Assembly: GCF_010993705.1 (NCBI RefSeq)
Contig: NZ_WOFO01000005.1
Span: forward strand, 282,896 to 346,895
Source: Cyclobacterium sp. SYSU L10401
Lineage (GTDB): Bacteria; Bacteroidota; Bacteroidia; Cytophagales; Cyclobacteriaceae
Direction: 5' to 3'
DNA length: 64,000 nt
The notes under the pieces were generated by a model that saw only the letters and a program-made list of their open reading frames with translations, made no database searches and had not been told where the DNA came from. Below, piece after piece: positions 63,653 through 64,000 of the stretch. The first letter of the stretch is position 1. Each line of letters begins with the position of its first letter. Position numbers and translations under genes: made by a program.

Positions 63653-63687
63653 AAACTTTTCCAAAGTTTAGAACTTTGGAAAAGTTT
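63653..63687. repeat. Perfect 16-bp inverted repeat
   Basis: AAACTTTTCCAAAGTT (63653-63668) and AACTTTGGAAAAGTTT (63672-63687) are perfect complements with a 3-base loop. It lies 24 bp after cdaA. There is no T-run, so a terminator role is uncertain. Confidence 0.75.
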
Positions 63688-63717
63688 AAAGTTTGGAAAT
63701 GTTTAAAGTTTGGAAAT
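63684..63717. repeat. Tandem duplication of a 17-bp unit
   Basis: GTTTAAAGTTTGGAAAT occurs twice without a gap (63684-63700 and 63701-63717), overlapping the end of the inverted repeat. Confidence 0.85.
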
Positions 63718-63731
63718 GTTAGTAGTTACAC

Positions 63732-63831
63732 AAAAATATCGGTGCTAACCTGTGGCCATCTGTGGTGAACCAATAATAGGCACCACAGGTTACTCAGATT
63801 CTCACAGATTAAATGGGAGCTAAGCCATAAA
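63732..63831. repeat. Direct repeat, copy 1 (100 bp)
   Basis: This copy matches the one at 63901-64000 at 90 of 100 positions without gaps. It includes TGTGGCCATCTGTGGTGAA, AATAATAGGCACCACAG and AGCTAAGCCATAAA. An internal dyad pairs CTGTGGTG with CACCACAG. Confidence 0.9.
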
Positions 63832-63900
63832 TTCGGTATTGATCAACTATGAAGCATAAAAGGAGTAACAAAGGTTGCTGTTTTTGTAGTCAGCACCGGA

Positions 63901-64000
63901 AAAAAAATCTGTGCGAATCTGTGGCCATCTGTGGTGAAGTAATAATAGGCACCACAGATTACTCAGATTCTCACAGATCAAATGAAAGCTAAGCCATAAA
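63901..64000. repeat. Direct repeat, copy 2 (100 bp, may run past the window)
   Basis: This is the second copy, 169 bp after the first. It contains a perfect 10-bp dyad ATCTGTGGTG/CACCACAGAT (63927-63936 with 63950-63959). It ends exactly at the window edge at the same element end as copy 1, and further copies may follow. Confidence 0.9.

Larger units (their letters stand above)
63630..64000. other. Repeat-filled end of the window after cdaA
   Basis: No gene is visible in these 371 bp. They hold a perfect hairpin, a 17-bp tandem duplication and two copies of a 100-bp direct repeat, listed separately. Confidence 0.7.

Noticed and set aside
63653..63687. Factor-independent terminator for cdaA
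   Set aside because: The hairpin is perfect but is AT-rich and lacks a T-run on the plus side; it is listed as a repeat instead.

Overview
The window reads as chromosome of a Bacteroidota bacterium, most likely order Cytophagales and perhaps family Cyclobacteriaceae. The evidence is a type IX secretion (T9SS) type B sorting domain on a giant SprB-repeat adhesin next to a PorP/SprF protein, a TonB receptor with a carboxypeptidase-like N-terminal domain, Bacteroidota-only families (DUF4290, DUF3109, BT_3928, DUF1599 double domain), TAnnTTTG-type -7 promoter boxes, few Shine-Dalgarno sequences and several TTG starts. The genus is inferred, not shown. I saw no tRNA, rRNA operon, CRISPR array, prophage or intact insertion sequence.

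Layout. 1-7.5 kb: the end of a vanadium-haloperoxidase-like phosphatase, a sigma/anti-sigma/gmk/nadD operon, an LpxL-type acyltransferase, a 646-bp gap holding an interrupted reading frame, and a convergent histidine kinase/NtrC-type regulator pair. 7.5-12 kb: PcrA-type helicase, DUF4290 and MurA (with Asp for the fosfomycin-target Cys). 12-22.6 kb: PorP/SprF and a 3229-residue adhesin with about 34-37 SprB-type repeats. 23-26 kb: DUF3109 protein and a FecA-like TonB receptor. 26.4-28.2 kb: RNase P RNA, a sigma-54 regulator with GAFTSA and no DNA-binding domain, and a 40-residue lipoprotein. 28-38 kb: LuxE-like protein, lipoprotein, fused E1 dehydrogenase, Ald, HemN, HAD phosphatase, DUF2461, SIMPL protein and a degenerate tandem repeat.

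38-41 kb carries a MarR regulator, a YceI protein, a ring-cleaving dioxygenase and a carboxylesterase that parallel the Bacillus MhqR quinone/electrophile regulon. The same TGTATATACA palindrome stands in front of both marR and yceI. 41-45 kb is the tesA-ybbA-ybbP cluster. 44.9-48.1 kb holds a GMC oxidoreductase with a four-Cys motif, a Tat-lipoprotein subunit and a DUF1080 hydrolase, which together look like a periplasmic glycoside 3-oxidation and cleavage system. 48-54 kb: Crp/Fnr regulator with a likely autoregulatory site, orphan HSDR_N nuclease-fold protein, helix-hairpin-helix protein, HemA and a WG-repeat protein. 53-64 kb: FloA/NfeD, ProRS, a low-complexity lipoprotein, an OmpP1/FadL-like porin, AroK, BT_3928, DUF1599, FolP, the c-di-AMP cyclase CdaA and, at the right edge, two 100-bp direct repeats.

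Most genes are housekeeping or envelope functions. The sections worth a second look are the adhesin/T9SS locus, the GMC/DUF1080 locus, the MhqR-like locus, the interrupted frame at about 4 kb and the DNA-binding-less sigma-54 activator beside rnpB.
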